A stretch of DNA of 64,000 bases from Streptomyces rishiriensis (GCF_003112535.1 NZ_BEWA01000015.1:118169-182168), one strand, 5' to 3'. Positions 1 to 9,045 are shown, counted from the first letter of the stretch. The notes: a model not told the origin generated them from the sequence alone. Made by a program: numbers and translations.

Positions 1-1
1 G

Positions 2-214
2 AGCGCGGCCGACGCCCCGGCCGCCGGACAGCTCAACCCGATGACCACGCTGGACACCCTGGTCGGGAGCCAGATCCCGGCCGAGCACCGGGCCGAACTC
101 CCGCCGGTCTCCCGGCAGCTGGGCGAGCTCAACAAGGTGACCCAGCTCCAGCAGCTGAACGAACTGCACCAGGTGACCGACCTCGTCGCCCCGGTCACCG
201 GGCTGCTGACCTGA
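2..214 (+). CDS. C-terminal end of an unidentified protein (5' truncated by window edge)
   Basis: An open frame enters from the left edge and ends at TGA 212-214, giving about 70 residues. They are rich in Leu, Gln and Asn, with short repeating stretches such as LGELNKV and LQQLNELHQV, and end in TGLLT. The frame has the strong third-position GC bias of real genes here and is followed at once by a terminator hairpin. The composition recalls small secreted Streptomyces proteins, but the signal peptide, if any, lies outside the window. I do not recognise the family. Confidence 0.6.
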   Translation, partial: SAADAPAAGQLNPMTTLDTLVGSQIPAEHRAELPPVSRQLGELNKVTQLQQLNELHQVTDLVAPVTGLLT

Positions 215-231
215 GCGTCGCACCTCCCCCG

Positions 232-265
232 GCGGGGGCCGTCCGGACGACCGGGCGGCCCCCGC
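232..265. terminator. Hairpin terminator between convergent genes
   Basis: A 15-bp stem (left arm 232-246, right arm 251-265, one G-U type mismatch) closes on the four-base loop ACGA. It lies 18 bases after the stop of the left-edge gene and about 90 bases after the end of the leftward ABC exporter gene, so it can serve both. There is no T-run, as is usual in Streptomyces. Confidence 0.65.
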
Positions 266-354
266 ACCCGTTCCCGGCGTGCCTGTCCGCCTCCCCGGCG
301 AGGCCCCGGGCCGTCCGTCCCGGTCGCGCCCTCGTCCGCATCCGCCCGGCGGGC

Positions 355-2109
355 TCAGTCGACCGTCGCGAGGAACTGGGTCGCCGCGAGCTCCGCGTAG
401 AGCGGGTCGCCCGCCACGAGTTCGCGGTGCGTGCCCACCGCCCGGACCCGGCCCGCGTCCATGACGACGATGCGGTCGGCCATCGTGACCGTCGACAACC
501 GGTGGGCGACCACCAGGACGGTCGTCGTGCGGGCGACGTCGGCGACGGTGTCGCGCAGCGCCGCCTCGTTCACCGCGTCCAGCTGGGAGGTCGCCTCGTC
601 CAGCAGCAGCAGCCGGGGGCGGCGCAGCAGCGCGCGGGCGATGGCCACCCGCTGCCGCTCACCGCCGGAGAGCTTGGTGCCCCGGTGACCGACCAGCGTC
701 TCCAGCCCCTGGGGAAGCCGTGCGACCAGGTCGTCGAGCCGGGTCGTCTTCAGCACGCCCCGCACGGCGTCGTCGTCCGCCTCGGCGTTTCCCAGCAACA
801 GGTTGTCGCGGAGCGAGCCCGACAGGACGGGCGCGTCCTGCTCCACGTAGCCGATGGAGGAGCGCAGGTGCGACAGGTCCCAGTCGGCGAGGTCGCGGCC
901 GTCGAGGGAGATCGTGCCGGACTCGGGGTCGTAGAACCGTTCGATGAGCGAGAACACCGTGGTCTTCCCCGCGCCCGACGGTCCGACGAACGCGGTCATG
1001 CCCCGGGCCGGCACGGCGAACGTCACGCCGTGGTGGACGGGGGGCAGGTCGTCGGCGTACCGGAAACGGACGTCGGAGAAGGCGAGCGAGGCCGGTCCGT
1101 CGGCGGGTGCGGGAAGCGTCGCGGGCCGGGACACCGGTTCGGCGGGCAGCCGCAGCGCCTCCGCGATGCGGCTCAGGGCCGCGGAGCCCGTCTGGTACTG
1201 GGTGACGGCCCCCACGAGCTGCTGGATGGGCGACATCAGGTAGAAGACGTACAGCAGGAACGCCACCAGCGTGCCGATCCGGATGGCGCCGGTCGCCACC
1301 CGCGCGCCGCCGACCGCGAGGACGGTGATGAACGCCGTCTGCATCGCCAGTCCGGCCGTGTTCCCGGCCGCCGCCGACCACTTGGCGGCCCGCACGCTCT
1401 GCCGCCAGGACTCCTCGGCGGCCGAGTGCAGCGTCGCCTCCTCACGGTCCTCGGCGCCCGAGGCCTTCACCGTGCGCAACGCGCCCAGCACCCGCTCCAG
1501 CGAGGCCCCCATCACCCCCACGGCGTCCTGCGCGCGCCGGCTCGCCCGGTTGATGCGCGGCACGATCACCCCGAGGACCGTCCCCGCGCACAGGATCACG
1601 GCCAGCGTGACCCCGAGCAGCACCGGATCGACCAGGCCCATCATCACGACCGTGGCGACCAGTGTCAGCCCGCCGGTGCCGAGGCCCACCAGGGAGTCCG
1701 TCGTGACCTCGCGCAGCAGAGTGGTGTCGGAGGTGATGCGGGCCATCAGATCACCGGGCTCGCTGCGGTCCACCGCCGTGATCCGCAGCCGCAGCAGATA
1801 CGACGACAACGCCCGCCGAGCGCCGAGCACCACCGACTCGGCCGTCCGCCGCAGCACGTACGAACCCAGCGCGCCCACCGCCGAGTTGGCGACGACCAGC
1901 GCCGTCAGGGCGAGCAACGCGCCGGTGGTCGACCGGTCGTGGCCCAGGTCGTCGATCAACTTCCTTGCCACGAGCGGCAGCAGCAGCCCGGTGGCGCCGG
2001 TCACCAGCGAGAGGACCGCCCCCGTGAGCAGGGCCCAGCGGTGCGGCCGCACATAGTCGAGCAGCAGCCGCCACGGGGGCCGGTCGCCGGCGGTCGGGGC
2101 GATGGTCAC
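355..2109 (-). CDS. ABC exporter half-transporter (fused membrane and ATPase domains)
   Basis: A 584-residue type IV ABC exporter subunit. Residues about 15-320 hold the six-helix membrane domain and residues about 350-584 the ATPase. Walker A is GPSGAGKT (about 376-383), the signature is LSGGERQ (about 480-486), Walker B is LLLLDEAT (about 500) and the switch histidine is in AHRLS. The protein must dimerise, with itself or with a partner encoded elsewhere, because no second subunit is adjacent. I start at GTG 2109, preceded by GAGGAGC five bases upstream. The frame stays open to 2181 but that extension lacks a ribosome site. The substrate is unknown; lipid or drug export is usual in this family. 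It is divergent from mscR. Confidence 0.9.
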   Translation of the reverse strand: MTIAPTAGDRPPWRLLLDYVRPHRWALLTGAVLSLVTGATGLLLPLVARKLIDDLGHDRSTTGALLALTALVVANSAVGALGSYVLRRTAESVVLGARRALSSYLLRLRITAVDRSEPGDLMARITSDTTLLREVTTDSLVGLGTGGLTLVATVVMMGLVDPVLLGVTLAVILCAGTVLGVIVPRINRASRRAQDAVGVMGASLERVLGALRTVKASGAEDREEATLHSAAEESWRQSVRAAKWSAAAGNTAGLAMQTAFITVLAVGGARVATGAIRIGTLVAFLLYVFYLMSPIQQLVGAVTQYQTGSAALSRIAEALRLPAEPVSRPATLPAPADGPASLAFSDVRFRYADDLPPVHHGVTFAVPARGMTAFVGPSGAGKTTVFSLIERFYDPESGTISLDGRDLADWDLSHLRSSIGYVEQDAPVLSGSLRDNLLLGNAEADDDAVRGVLKTTRLDDLVARLPQGLETLVGHRGTKLSGGERQRVAIARALLRRPRLLLLDEATSQLDAVNEAALRDTVADVARTTTVLVVAHRLSTVTMADRIVVMDAGRVRAVGTHRELVAGDPLYAELAATQFLATVD

Positions 2110-2283
2110 GGGGCTCCTCGGGAGGCTCGGCGGAAGCCCCCAGGCTACGTCGGCGGCTGCCGTGCGCGGCCCCGGGGCCACGGGTTCGAAGCGTCGGCGG
2201 GCCCCGTCGCCCGCGCCCTTACCGATCAGTCACGCGTAGGGTCGGCATCGGGACGGACGACCGACTAGGAAAGAGGCTGGAAC

Positions 2284-3369
2284 ATGCCGCAGGAAGTGCG
2301 CGGGGTGATCGCGCCGGGCCGGGACGAGCCGGTGCGCGTGGAGATGATCGTGATCCCGGACCCCGGTCCGGGCGAGGCCGTGGTGAAGATCCAGGCCTGC
2401 GGGGTCTGTCATACGGACCTGCACTACAAGCAGGGCGGGATCAACGACGAGTTCCCCTTCCTGCTCGGCCACGAGGCGGCCGGCGTCGTGGAGTCGGTGG
2501 GCGAGGGCGTCACGGACGTCGCGCCCGGTGACTTCGTCATCCTGAACTGGCGGGCCGTGTGCGGGCGGTGCCGGGCCTGTCTGCGCGGGCGCCCCTGGTA
2601 CTGCTTCGACACCCACAACGCCGAGCAGCGGATGACCCTCACCGACGGCACGGAACTCTCCCCGGCTCTGGGCATCGGCGCGTTCGCGGAGAAGACGCTG
2701 GTCGCGGCCGGACAGTGCACCAAGGTCGACGCGTCGGTGTCGCCGGCGGTCGCGGGTCTGCTGGGCTGCGGGGTCATGGCGGGCATCGGCGCCGCGATCA
2801 ACACCGGCGCCGTCGGCCGCGGCGACTCGGTCGCGGTCATCGGCTGCGGCGGCGTCGGGGACGCGGCGATCGCGGGGTCCAGGCTGGCCGGGGCGGCGAA
2901 GATCATCGCCGTCGACATCGACGACCGCAAGCTGGAGACGGCGCGCGGCATGGGCGCCACGCACACCGTGAACTCCAGGGCGACGGACCCGGTGGAGGCG
3001 ATCCGCGAACTCACCGGCGGGTTCGGCGCGGACGTGGTGATCGAGGCGGTCGGCCGCCCGGAGACGTACCGGCAGGCGTTCTACGCCCGCGACCTCGCCG
3101 GCACGGTCGTCCTGGTCGGCGTCCCCACGCCGGAGATGAAGCTCGAACTGCCCCTGCTGGACGTGTTCGGGCGCGGCGGGGCGCTGAAGTCGTCCTGGTA
3201 CGGCGACTGCCTGCCCTCCCGCGACTTCCCCATGCTCATCGACCTCCACCTCCAGGGCCGCCTGGATCTCGGCGCGTTCGTCACCGAGACCATTCAACTG
3301 GACGAGATCGAGAAGGCGTTCGAGCGGATGCACCACGGGGACGTCCTGCGTTCGGTGGTGGTGCTGTGA
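2284..3369 (+). CDS. mscR: S-(hydroxymethyl)mycothiol dehydrogenase
   Basis: A zinc-dependent class III-type alcohol dehydrogenase of 361 residues that oxidises the formaldehyde-mycothiol adduct with NAD (and can reduce S-nitrosomycothiol in mycobacteria). Catalytic zinc ligands are visible as Cys39 in ACGVCHTD and the GHE motif at 62-64. Structural zinc ligands are in the CGRCRACLRG region (about 94-108). The nucleotide fold shows GCGGVGDA (about 188-195), followed by VDIDDRK with Asp for NAD. AAAGAGG lies 7 bases before ATG 2284. The stop overlaps the start of the next gene (TGATG), so the two are translationally coupled. Mycothiol is the actinobacterial thiol, consistent with the host. Confidence 0.92.
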   Translation: MPQEVRGVIAPGRDEPVRVEMIVIPDPGPGEAVVKIQACGVCHTDLHYKQGGINDEFPFLLGHEAAGVVESVGEGVTDVAPGDFVILNWRAVCGRCRACLRGRPWYCFDTHNAEQRMTLTDGTELSPALGIGAFAEKTLVAAGQCTKVDASVSPAVAGLLGCGVMAGIGAAINTGAVGRGDSVAVIGCGGVGDAAIAGSRLAGAAKIIAVDIDDRKLETARGMGATHTVNSRATDPVEAIRELTGGFGADVVIEAVGRPETYRQAFYARDLAGTVVLVGVPTPEMKLELPLLDVFGRGGALKSSWYGDCLPSRDFPMLIDLHLQGRLDLGAFVTETIQLDEIEKAFERMHHGDVLRSVVVL

Positions 3370-3998
3370 TGGCCGCGCGCATCGAACGTCTCGTCACCTC
3401 GGGCCAGTTCAGCCTCGACGGCGGCACCTGGGACGTGGACAACAACGTGTGGATCGTCGGCGACGACCACGAGGCCGTCGTCATCGACGCCGCCCACGAC
3501 GCCGCCGCCATCGCCGAGGCCGTCGGCGACCGGCGGCTGACCGCCGTCGTCTGCACCCACGCCCACAACGACCACGTCGGCGCCGCCCCCGCCCTCGCGG
3601 ACCTCACGGGCGCGACCATCTGGCTGCACCCCGACGACCTCCCGCTGTGGAAGCTCACCCACCCCGACCGCGAGCCGGACGCCCACCTCGTCGACGGCCA
3701 GGTCATCGAGGCCGCCGGCGCCGACCTCACCGTCCTGCACACCCCCGGCCACGCGCCCGGCGCGGTGTGCCTGCACGACCCGGGGCTCGGGGTCCTGTTC
3801 ACCGGCGACACCCTCTTCCGGGGCGGCCCCGGCGCGACCGGCCGCTCCTACTCCCACTTCCCGACGATCATCACGTCCATCAGGGACCGGCTGCTCGCCC
3901 TCCCGCCCGCGACGCGGGTGCTGACCGGGCACGGGGACGAGACCACCATCGGAGCCGAGGCGCCCCACCTGGAGGAGTGGATCGCCCGGGGGCACTGA
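3369..3998 (+). CDS. Metallo-beta-lactamase-fold hydrolase, partner of MscR
   Basis: A 209-residue glyoxalase II-like hydrolase. The metal-binding motif THAHNDH sits at 63-69, followed by HTPGHAPGA (third histidine), FTGDTLF (bridging aspartate) and a final LTGHGDET histidine. The ATG shares one base with the mscR stop, so the genes are coupled. Proteins of this kind accompany mscR in many actinobacteria. The obvious guess is hydrolysis of S-formylmycothiol to formate and mycothiol, but this role is inferred from context, not shown by the sequence. The alternative is a general mycothiol-conjugate thioesterase. Confidence 0.85.
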   Translation: MAARIERLVTSGQFSLDGGTWDVDNNVWIVGDDHEAVVIDAAHDAAAIAEAVGDRRLTAVVCTHAHNDHVGAAPALADLTGATIWLHPDDLPLWKLTHPDREPDAHLVDGQVIEAAGADLTVLHTPGHAPGAVCLHDPGLGVLFTGDTLFRGGPGATGRSYSHFPTIITSIRDRLLALPPATRVLTGHGDETTIGAEAPHLEEWIARGH

Positions 3999-4128
3999 CG
4001 CGCAGACGCCGGCGCGGCTCCACCCGGCCGGGTGAGAACCGCCGAAAGGCGACAGAGGACGTCCGGCTTTCCCTGGACCATCGAGGCGACACCACTGCCG
4101 CGAGGACACGGGAACAGGGAGGCCGGAC

Positions 4129-5043
4129 ATGTCTGGGCCGCTGGAAGGCAAGGTCGCACTGGTGGCGGGGGCCACCCGGGGCGCGGGACGAGGGATCGCC
4201 GTGGAGCTGGGGGCGGCCGGCGCCACCGTGTACGTCACCGGACGCACCACCCGCGCCAGGCGCTCGGAGTACGACCGCCCCGAGACCATCGAGGACACCG
4301 CCGACCTGGTCACGGAGGCGGGCGGCCGCGGTATCGCCGTCCCCACCGACCACCTCGACCCCGTCCGGGTCCGCGACCTCGTGGACCGTGTCGCACGCGA
4401 ACAGGACCGCCTCGACGTCCTCGTCAACGACATCTGGGGGGCCGAGCGCCTCTTCGAGTGGGACACCCCGGTCTGGGAGCACGACCTCGACAACGGGCTG
4501 CGGCTGCTCCGCCTCGCCGTGGAGACCCACGCCGTCACCAGCCACCACGCGCTCCCGCTGCTGCTGCGCCGGCCGGGCGGCCTGGTCGTCGAGATGACCG
4601 ACGGCACCGCCGAGTACAACCGCGACACCTACCGCGTGAACCTCTTCTACGACCTCGCCAAGACGTCCGTCCTGCGCATGGCCTTCGCCCTCGCCCACGA
4701 GATCGGACCCCGCGAGGCCACGGCCGTCGCGCTCACCCCGGGCTGGATGCGCTCGGAGCTGATGCTCGACCAGTTCGGAGTCGGTGAGGACAACTGGCGC
4801 GACGCCCTCGGCCGCGTCCCCCACTTCGCCATCTCCGAGACGCCCCGCTTCGTCGGCCGGGCCGTCGCCGCCCTCGCCGCCGACCCCGGCGTCGCCCGGT
4901 TCAACGGCCAGTCCCTGTCCAGCGGCGGCCTCGCCCGGGAGTACGGCTTCACGGACCTCGACGGGAGCCGCCCGGACGCCTGGCGCTATCTGGTCGAGGT
5001 CCAGGACGCGGGAAAACCGGCGGACACCACCGGCTACCGCTGA
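4129..5043 (+). CDS. SDR family oxidoreductase
   Basis: A short-chain dehydrogenase/reductase of 304 residues, a little longer than the classical 250. The cofactor loop is GATRGAGRGIA (14-24), with TGRTTRAR after beta-2 suggesting NADP preference. The catalytic pair YDLAK is Tyr174/Lys178. The usual NNAG is replaced by VNDIWG, and the catalytic Ser position is occupied by a DGTAEYN stretch, probably Thr160. These features match the SDR subgroup annotated as 'SDR family oxidoreductase' with unknown substrates. It stands alone, 130 bases after the hydrolase gene, and is closed by a strong hairpin. Confidence 0.85.
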   Translation: MSGPLEGKVALVAGATRGAGRGIAVELGAAGATVYVTGRTTRARRSEYDRPETIEDTADLVTEAGGRGIAVPTDHLDPVRVRDLVDRVAREQDRLDVLVNDIWGAERLFEWDTPVWEHDLDNGLRLLRLAVETHAVTSHHALPLLLRRPGGLVVEMTDGTAEYNRDTYRVNLFYDLAKTSVLRMAFALAHEIGPREATAVALTPGWMRSELMLDQFGVGEDNWRDALGRVPHFAISETPRFVGRAVAALAADPGVARFNGQSLSSGGLAREYGFTDLDGSRPDAWRYLVEVQDAGKPADTTGYR

Positions 5044-5107
5044 GCTGTCGCCCGCGCGCCGTCCGCCGGGTGAGCATCCGTCACCGCCGCAGCGGCCGAC
5101 CGCCGTC

Positions 5108-5149
5108 ACCGCCGTCACCGCCGGGGCCGCCCCCGGCGGTGACGGCGGT
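5108..5149. terminator. Perfect 19-bp hairpin downstream of SDR gene
   Basis: Arms 5108-5126 and 5131-5149 pair perfectly around a four-base loop (CCGC). A second register using 5093-5114 with 5134-5155 gives a perfect 22-bp stem, because the left side contains a direct repeat of CCGTCACCG. It lies 65 bases after the SDR stop and before the promoter region of the L,D-transpeptidase gene. Confidence 0.75.
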
Positions 5150-5300
5150 CGGCCGTAGGCTGCCCGGCGGGCGCGGCCGGGCCGGCGAGCGGCGGTGAAG
5201 TTCACCGTTTCGTCACAGCCCGGGCCGGCGTACAACCGCCGCCCGCGCAGAGCGGTCTACCACTGTGAGATCGACACACCATGCCAGGGAGAGGGCAGCC

Positions 5301-5996
5301 ATGGGGGACATACGCAGACGAGGGGTCGTCGCGCTGGGGGTCACCGGACTCGTAGCGCCGCTGACGCTCGCGCTGGGCGCGGCGCCGGCGCAGGCCGCGA
5401 GCTGTACGACGCAGGCCGGGCCCTACCAGAAGCAGGTGGAGAAGTTCCTCGGCCGGCCCGTCGACGGAAAGCAGTCCGGCGCCGACTGCGGCGCCATCCG
5501 GGCCTTCCAGAACAAGCACGGCATCTCGCCCGCCATCGGCTACGCCGGGCCCGTCACCTGGGGCGTGATGGACCTCATGAACAAGCAGAAGGCGGTCGGC
5601 AACAAGCCCAACAAGGCGGGCACGTGCCCGACCAACAAGGGCCGTATCGCCTGCGTGAACCTCACCCTGCAGATCAGCTGGATCCAGGACGGCAGCAGGC
5701 TCGTCTACGGGCCCGTCCCCGTCCGCACCGGCCGCGACGGGTTCGAGACCCGCACCGGTCTGAAGAAGATCTACTGGCGCCACCTCAACCACGTCTCGAA
5801 CATCTACAACGTGCCCATGCCGTACAGCCAGTTCTTCGACGGCGGACAGGCCTTCCACTCGGTCGGCCTGAGCATGTGGAACCCGCCCGGTTCCCACGGC
5901 TGCGTCAACATGACGTCGACGACCGCCAAGAAGTACTGGTCCCTGCTGAAGACCGGCGACGACGTCTTCGTCTACGGCCGCAAGCCGGGCACCTGA
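5301..5996 (+). CDS. Secreted L,D-transpeptidase with peptidoglycan-binding region
   Basis: A 231-residue exported YkuD-family enzyme that forms 3-3 cross-links in peptidoglycan. An N-terminal signal peptide (RRR, then a hydrophobic core, cleavage near AQA-AS at about 33) is followed by a peptidoglycan_binding_1-like segment (about 40-90) and a YkuD domain whose catalytic motif is GSHGCVNM (Cys201, His199), with the upstream conserved FHSVG histidine at 185. I start at ATG 5301 because GGGAGAGGG lies just upstream. The frame is open to 5265 without a site there. It acts outside the membrane. Confidence 0.9.
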   Translation: MGDIRRRGVVALGVTGLVAPLTLALGAAPAQAASCTTQAGPYQKQVEKFLGRPVDGKQSGADCGAIRAFQNKHGISPAIGYAGPVTWGVMDLMNKQKAVGNKPNKAGTCPTNKGRIACVNLTLQISWIQDGSRLVYGPVPVRTGRDGFETRTGLKKIYWRHLNHVSNIYNVPMPYSQFFDGGQAFHSVGLSMWNPPGSHGCVNMTSTTAKKYWSLLKTGDDVFVYGRKPGT

Positions 5997-6042
5997 GACC
6001 GCGCACGCCCCTGAGGCGGCCGGGCGCCCGGCGTCCCGCGCG

Positions 6043-7245
6043 TCACGCCTCGGGGGCGTCCCCGAAGTCGGGTATGTCCAGCCGTGTTCCGCCCTGTCGT
6101 GCGGACTCGTGCGCGACGATGCCCGGCAGGGTGTAGCGGGCCGCGACCCAGGCGTTCACGGACGGCAGCGTGCGCGCGGCGACCGCGGTCACGAAGTCGT
6201 CCACCAGGAAGTGATGGCTGCCCTCGTGCCCGTTGTGCAGCGCGTCGAACTCCCGGGGCAGCCGTGAGCGGTCGTGCACCGGCGCCGAGCCCGAGGTGAA
6301 GGCGGCCCGCAGCTCGGGCGCGATGTGCCCCAGCGACGGGTCGTCGGGGGACAGCGTCGGCTTGGGCTCCAGCAGCTCGCTGATGTCCTTCACACCGTTC
6401 TTGTCCTGCCACAGCGCCACCGTCGCGAGCTGCTCCATGCTCGCCTCCGTGCCGAAGAAGCGGAATCGGGACTCGCGGATGTGGGAGGGGTAGCCCACCC
6501 GCCGGAACTCGTTCGTGCGGAACGAGCCGCCGCCCGCCACCTCGAAGAGCGCGGTGGCGTTCGAGAAGTCGTTGCCGAACCGGCTCACCTCCTTGTCGAA
6601 GACGCCGTCCCGGCGCTCGTCGACGACGCCGATCGCCGACACGCTCACCGCGTGCGTGCGCCAGGCGCCCAGCACCCCGCCCACCGAGTGCGTCGGGTAG
6701 AGCAGCGGGGGATAGCTCGCGGTCGCCTTCCAGTCCTCGCCGCCGCTGTACCGGTACGCGTCGTAGAACCCGAGGTCCATGTCGTGGACGTAGTCGCCCT
6801 CCGCGTAGAAGATCCGCCCGAAGGCGCCCTCGGCGATCTGGTTGCGCGCGTGCACGGTCGCCGGGTTGTACTGGCTCGTCTCGCCCATCATGTACGTGAG
6901 CCCGGTCGTTCTGACCGCGTCGATGATCGCCGCGATCTCCTCCACGCTGATCGCCATGGGGACGGCGGAGTAGACGTGCTTGCCGGCGTTCAGGCCCTCC
7001 AGGACCAGCGGACCGTGCGTCCAGCGCTGGGTGAAGACGGCGACCGCGTCCACCGCGTCCGACTCGAGCATCGCCTCGTACGACGGGAAGACGCCGGTGA
7101 GGCCTTCGGCGGCGGCGAGCCGCTCGGCCCGCTCGGGGAGCAGATCGGTGACGTACACGTCGCCGACGCCGGGATGGGCCAGGAACAACCTGGCGAACTG
7201 GCCGGAGAACTGTCCGGCGCCGACGATGCCGAGGGAGAACGTCAT
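6043..7245 (-). CDS. Gfo/Idh/MocA family oxidoreductase
   Basis: A 400-residue NAD(P)-dependent sugar or inositol dehydrogenase-type protein. The N-terminal Rossmann motif is GAGQFSGQFA (9-18), and KHVYSAVPMA is in the position of the family's conserved EKP, with Ala-Val in place of Glu-Lys. The C-terminal substrate domain ends in ARYTLPGIVAHESARQGG. The start ATG 7245 is preceded by GAAGGACC. It is divergent from a ROK regulator with paired sites in the 167-bp gap, so it probably serves sugar catabolism under that regulator. The substrate cannot be told. Replacement of the usual EKP lysine makes the exact chemistry uncertain. Confidence 0.85.
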   Translation of the reverse strand: MTFSLGIVGAGQFSGQFARLFLAHPGVGDVYVTDLLPERAERLAAAEGLTGVFPSYEAMLESDAVDAVAVFTQRWTHGPLVLEGLNAGKHVYSAVPMAISVEEIAAIIDAVRTTGLTYMMGETSQYNPATVHARNQIAEGAFGRIFYAEGDYVHDMDLGFYDAYRYSGGEDWKATASYPPLLYPTHSVGGVLGAWRTHAVSVSAIGVVDERRDGVFDKEVSRFGNDFSNATALFEVAGGGSFRTNEFRRVGYPSHIRESRFRFFGTEASMEQLATVALWQDKNGVKDISELLEPKPTLSPDDPSLGHIAPELRAAFTSGSAPVHDRSRLPREFDALHNGHEGSHHFLVDDFVTAVAARTLPSVNAWVAARYTLPGIVAHESARQGGTRLDIPDFGDAPEA

Positions 7246-7312
7246 GGTGCGGGTCCTTCACTGGTCGGGGAACGGGGTGATCCGGCTCGCCACTTACTTT
7301 TGAGGTGAAAGG

Positions 7313-7379
7313 ATCCAGACCTCAAGAGGCCAGCCGACGTCACCTTCGATCAGTGTCTGGCACCTATAGTGATCTGGAT
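7313..7379. promoter_or_regulatory. Divergent regulatory region between Gfo/Idh gene and ROK gene
   Basis: A 7-bp inverted pair, ATCCAGA (7313-7319) and TCTGGAT (7373-7379), lies between the divergent genes. The rightward strand has a -10-like TATAGT (7365-7370), and the leftward strand has TTGAGG, a 17-base spacer, then CAAAAG. An imperfect direct repeat, AGTGTCTGG and AGTGATCTGG, covers the right half. This arrangement suggests binding by the adjacent ROK protein; the exact operator is inference. Confidence 0.45.
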
Positions 7380-7420
7380 AGTTCCAGTGCGAAAGAAATA
7401 CGGGCGGGAGCGTGATCCTC

Positions 7421-8581
7421 ATGGCCGCAGGCGCCGCCAGTTGGCTGCCGCTGAGCGCGGGGGAGCGCTCGGTCGCGATCGAGGTGCTCGTCCACGGACC
7501 GCTCTCGCGCACGGATCTGTCGCGGCGGCTGGGGCTGTCCGCGGGCAGTCTCACCCGGCTGACCAAACCGCTGATCGAGTCGGGTCTGCTGGTCGAGGCG
7601 CCCGAGGCCGGCGGCGCGGGCGGAACCCGGCAGGGTCGTCCCTCGCAGCCGCTCGACGTGGTCGCCGGGGCCCGTTCGTTCCTCGGCTTCAAGATCACCG
7701 AGGACACGGTGTACGGCGTCGTCACCACGCTCAGGAGCGAGGTGATCGCCCGCCGCGACCGCCCGCTCGCCTCGCGCGATCCCGCCGAGGTCGTCGGCGT
7801 GCTGGGGGAGACGGCCGACGAACTGGCCCGTGCCCACCCGGGCCTCGCGGGCATCGGCATCGGCGTGGGCGGGCTCGTCCGGGACCGCGCCGTCGTCGCG
7901 GACTCGCCCTTCCTGGGATGGCGCGACGTCCCGCTGGCCGCCCTGGTCGAGGAGCGCACCGGGCTGCCGGTCGTCGTCGAGAACGACGTCGCCGCGCTGG
8001 TGGAGGCCGAGACCTGGTTCGGCGCCGGCCGCGGCCTCGACCGCTTCGTGGTCCTCACCATCGGCGCGGGCATCGGCTACGGGCTGGTCCTGGGCGGCCG
8101 GCGGGTGCCGTGCGCGCAGGAGGACCGCGGGTTCGGCCGGCACTGGATCCTGGATCCCGCCGGCCCCCTCACCCCCGACGGGGAGCGCGGCAGCGCGGTG
8201 TCCCTGCTGACCATCCCCAGCATCCGCTACCAGGTCCAGGCGGCCACCGGCCGGGAGCGGACGTACGAGGAGATCCTCGCCCTCGCCGCCGACGGCGAGC
8301 CGATGCCCGCCCGGGTCGTGGACGAGGCGGCCCGCGCCCTCGGCGTGCTGGTCGCCCAGATCGCCAACTTCGTCATGCCGCAGAAGATCCTGCTGGCCGG
8401 CGAAGGGGTCGGGCTGATGGACGTCGGGGGCGCGACGGTGGAGGCGGCCATCCGCGCCCACCGGCATCCGCTGGCCGCTCCCGTGACACTGGAGACGAAG
8501 GTCTCCGACTTCCACGACTGGGCCCGCGGGGCCGCGGTGCCGGCGATCCAGGTGCTGGTGCTGGGGGCCGCGCAGGGCTGA
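7421..8581 (+). CDS. ROK family transcriptional regulator
   Basis: A 386-residue protein with an N-terminal winged helix (about 12-65, including LSRTDLSRRLGLSAGSLTRL) and a C-terminal ROK sugar-kinase-like domain (GIGVGG, VVVENDV, LTIGAGIGYGLV). The canonical ROK zinc motif with three cysteines is missing; only one Cys is seen in VPCAQED, as in several regulatory ROKs. I choose ATG 7421, ten bases after GGGAG. A GTG at 7412 is too near that site. It probably represses the divergent Gfo/Idh gene and itself in response to a sugar. Confidence 0.87.
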   Translation: MAAGAASWLPLSAGERSVAIEVLVHGPLSRTDLSRRLGLSAGSLTRLTKPLIESGLLVEAPEAGGAGGTRQGRPSQPLDVVAGARSFLGFKITEDTVYGVVTTLRSEVIARRDRPLASRDPAEVVGVLGETADELARAHPGLAGIGIGVGGLVRDRAVVADSPFLGWRDVPLAALVEERTGLPVVVENDVAALVEAETWFGAGRGLDRFVVLTIGAGIGYGLVLGGRRVPCAQEDRGFGRHWILDPAGPLTPDGERGSAVSLLTIPSIRYQVQAATGRERTYEEILALAADGEPMPARVVDEAARALGVLVAQIANFVMPQKILLAGEGVGLMDVGGATVEAAIRAHRHPLAAPVTLETKVSDFHDWARGAAVPAIQVLVLGAAQG

Positions 8582-8726
8582 GCCTCCGCGCCGCGGGACC
8601 CGGTCGTCCGGACGGACCGTGCGCAAGGGGTTGACAGATGGACGTGATCAGTAACACGTCCGATATGTCCGATTGATTCGGGATGACTCACGCGGCCTTC
8701 ACGTCGGACGCCCTAAGATTCACACC

Positions 8727-8897
8727 ATGTCCACCACTGTTGAAACCTGCTCCGAGCGATCGGCTGACGAGGTCAACGAGGAGATCCGGGCCCTGTGGTT
8801 CCGGTCGGGCGGGACACTGAGCGGCGAGCAGCGCGAGGAGTACCAGCGGCTCGTCCTGGAGTGGGCCGCCGCTCCGCAGCCCGTCGAAGCGGCCTGA
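8727..8897 (+). CDS. Small conserved acidic protein, leaderless
   Basis: A 56-residue protein beginning MSTTVETC, with a charged helical centre (ADEVNEEIRAL) and a C-terminal QREEYQRLVLEWA helix. A -10-like TAAGAT at 8714-8719 ends seven bases before ATG 8727 and there is no ribosome site, so the transcript is probably leaderless. The frame runs farther upstream, but that part would precede the promoter. Short proteins of this type recur in streptomycetes; the function is unknown. Confidence 0.7.
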   Translation: MSTTVETCSERSADEVNEEIRALWFRSGGTLSGEQREEYQRLVLEWAAAPQPVEAA

Positions 8898-9045
8898 CGT
8901 TCGGCCCGGCGGCCGGTCCGGCAGCCGCCCGACCGCGGATCCCCTCCCCGCGACCCCGTCCTGAAGAATCCCCGGGCGGGGCGCACGAGCGTCCTCCTCG
9001 CACCGGTCTACGCCGTCCCCCACAGCCCGTACTCTCCCCGCACCG

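Noticed and set aside
427..2268. Long open frame antisense to the ABC exporter, and many similar long antisense frames
   Set aside because: High GC keeps alternative frames open. The translations are Arg/Gly/His-rich without domains, start sites or codon bias, and a clear gene lies on the other strand.
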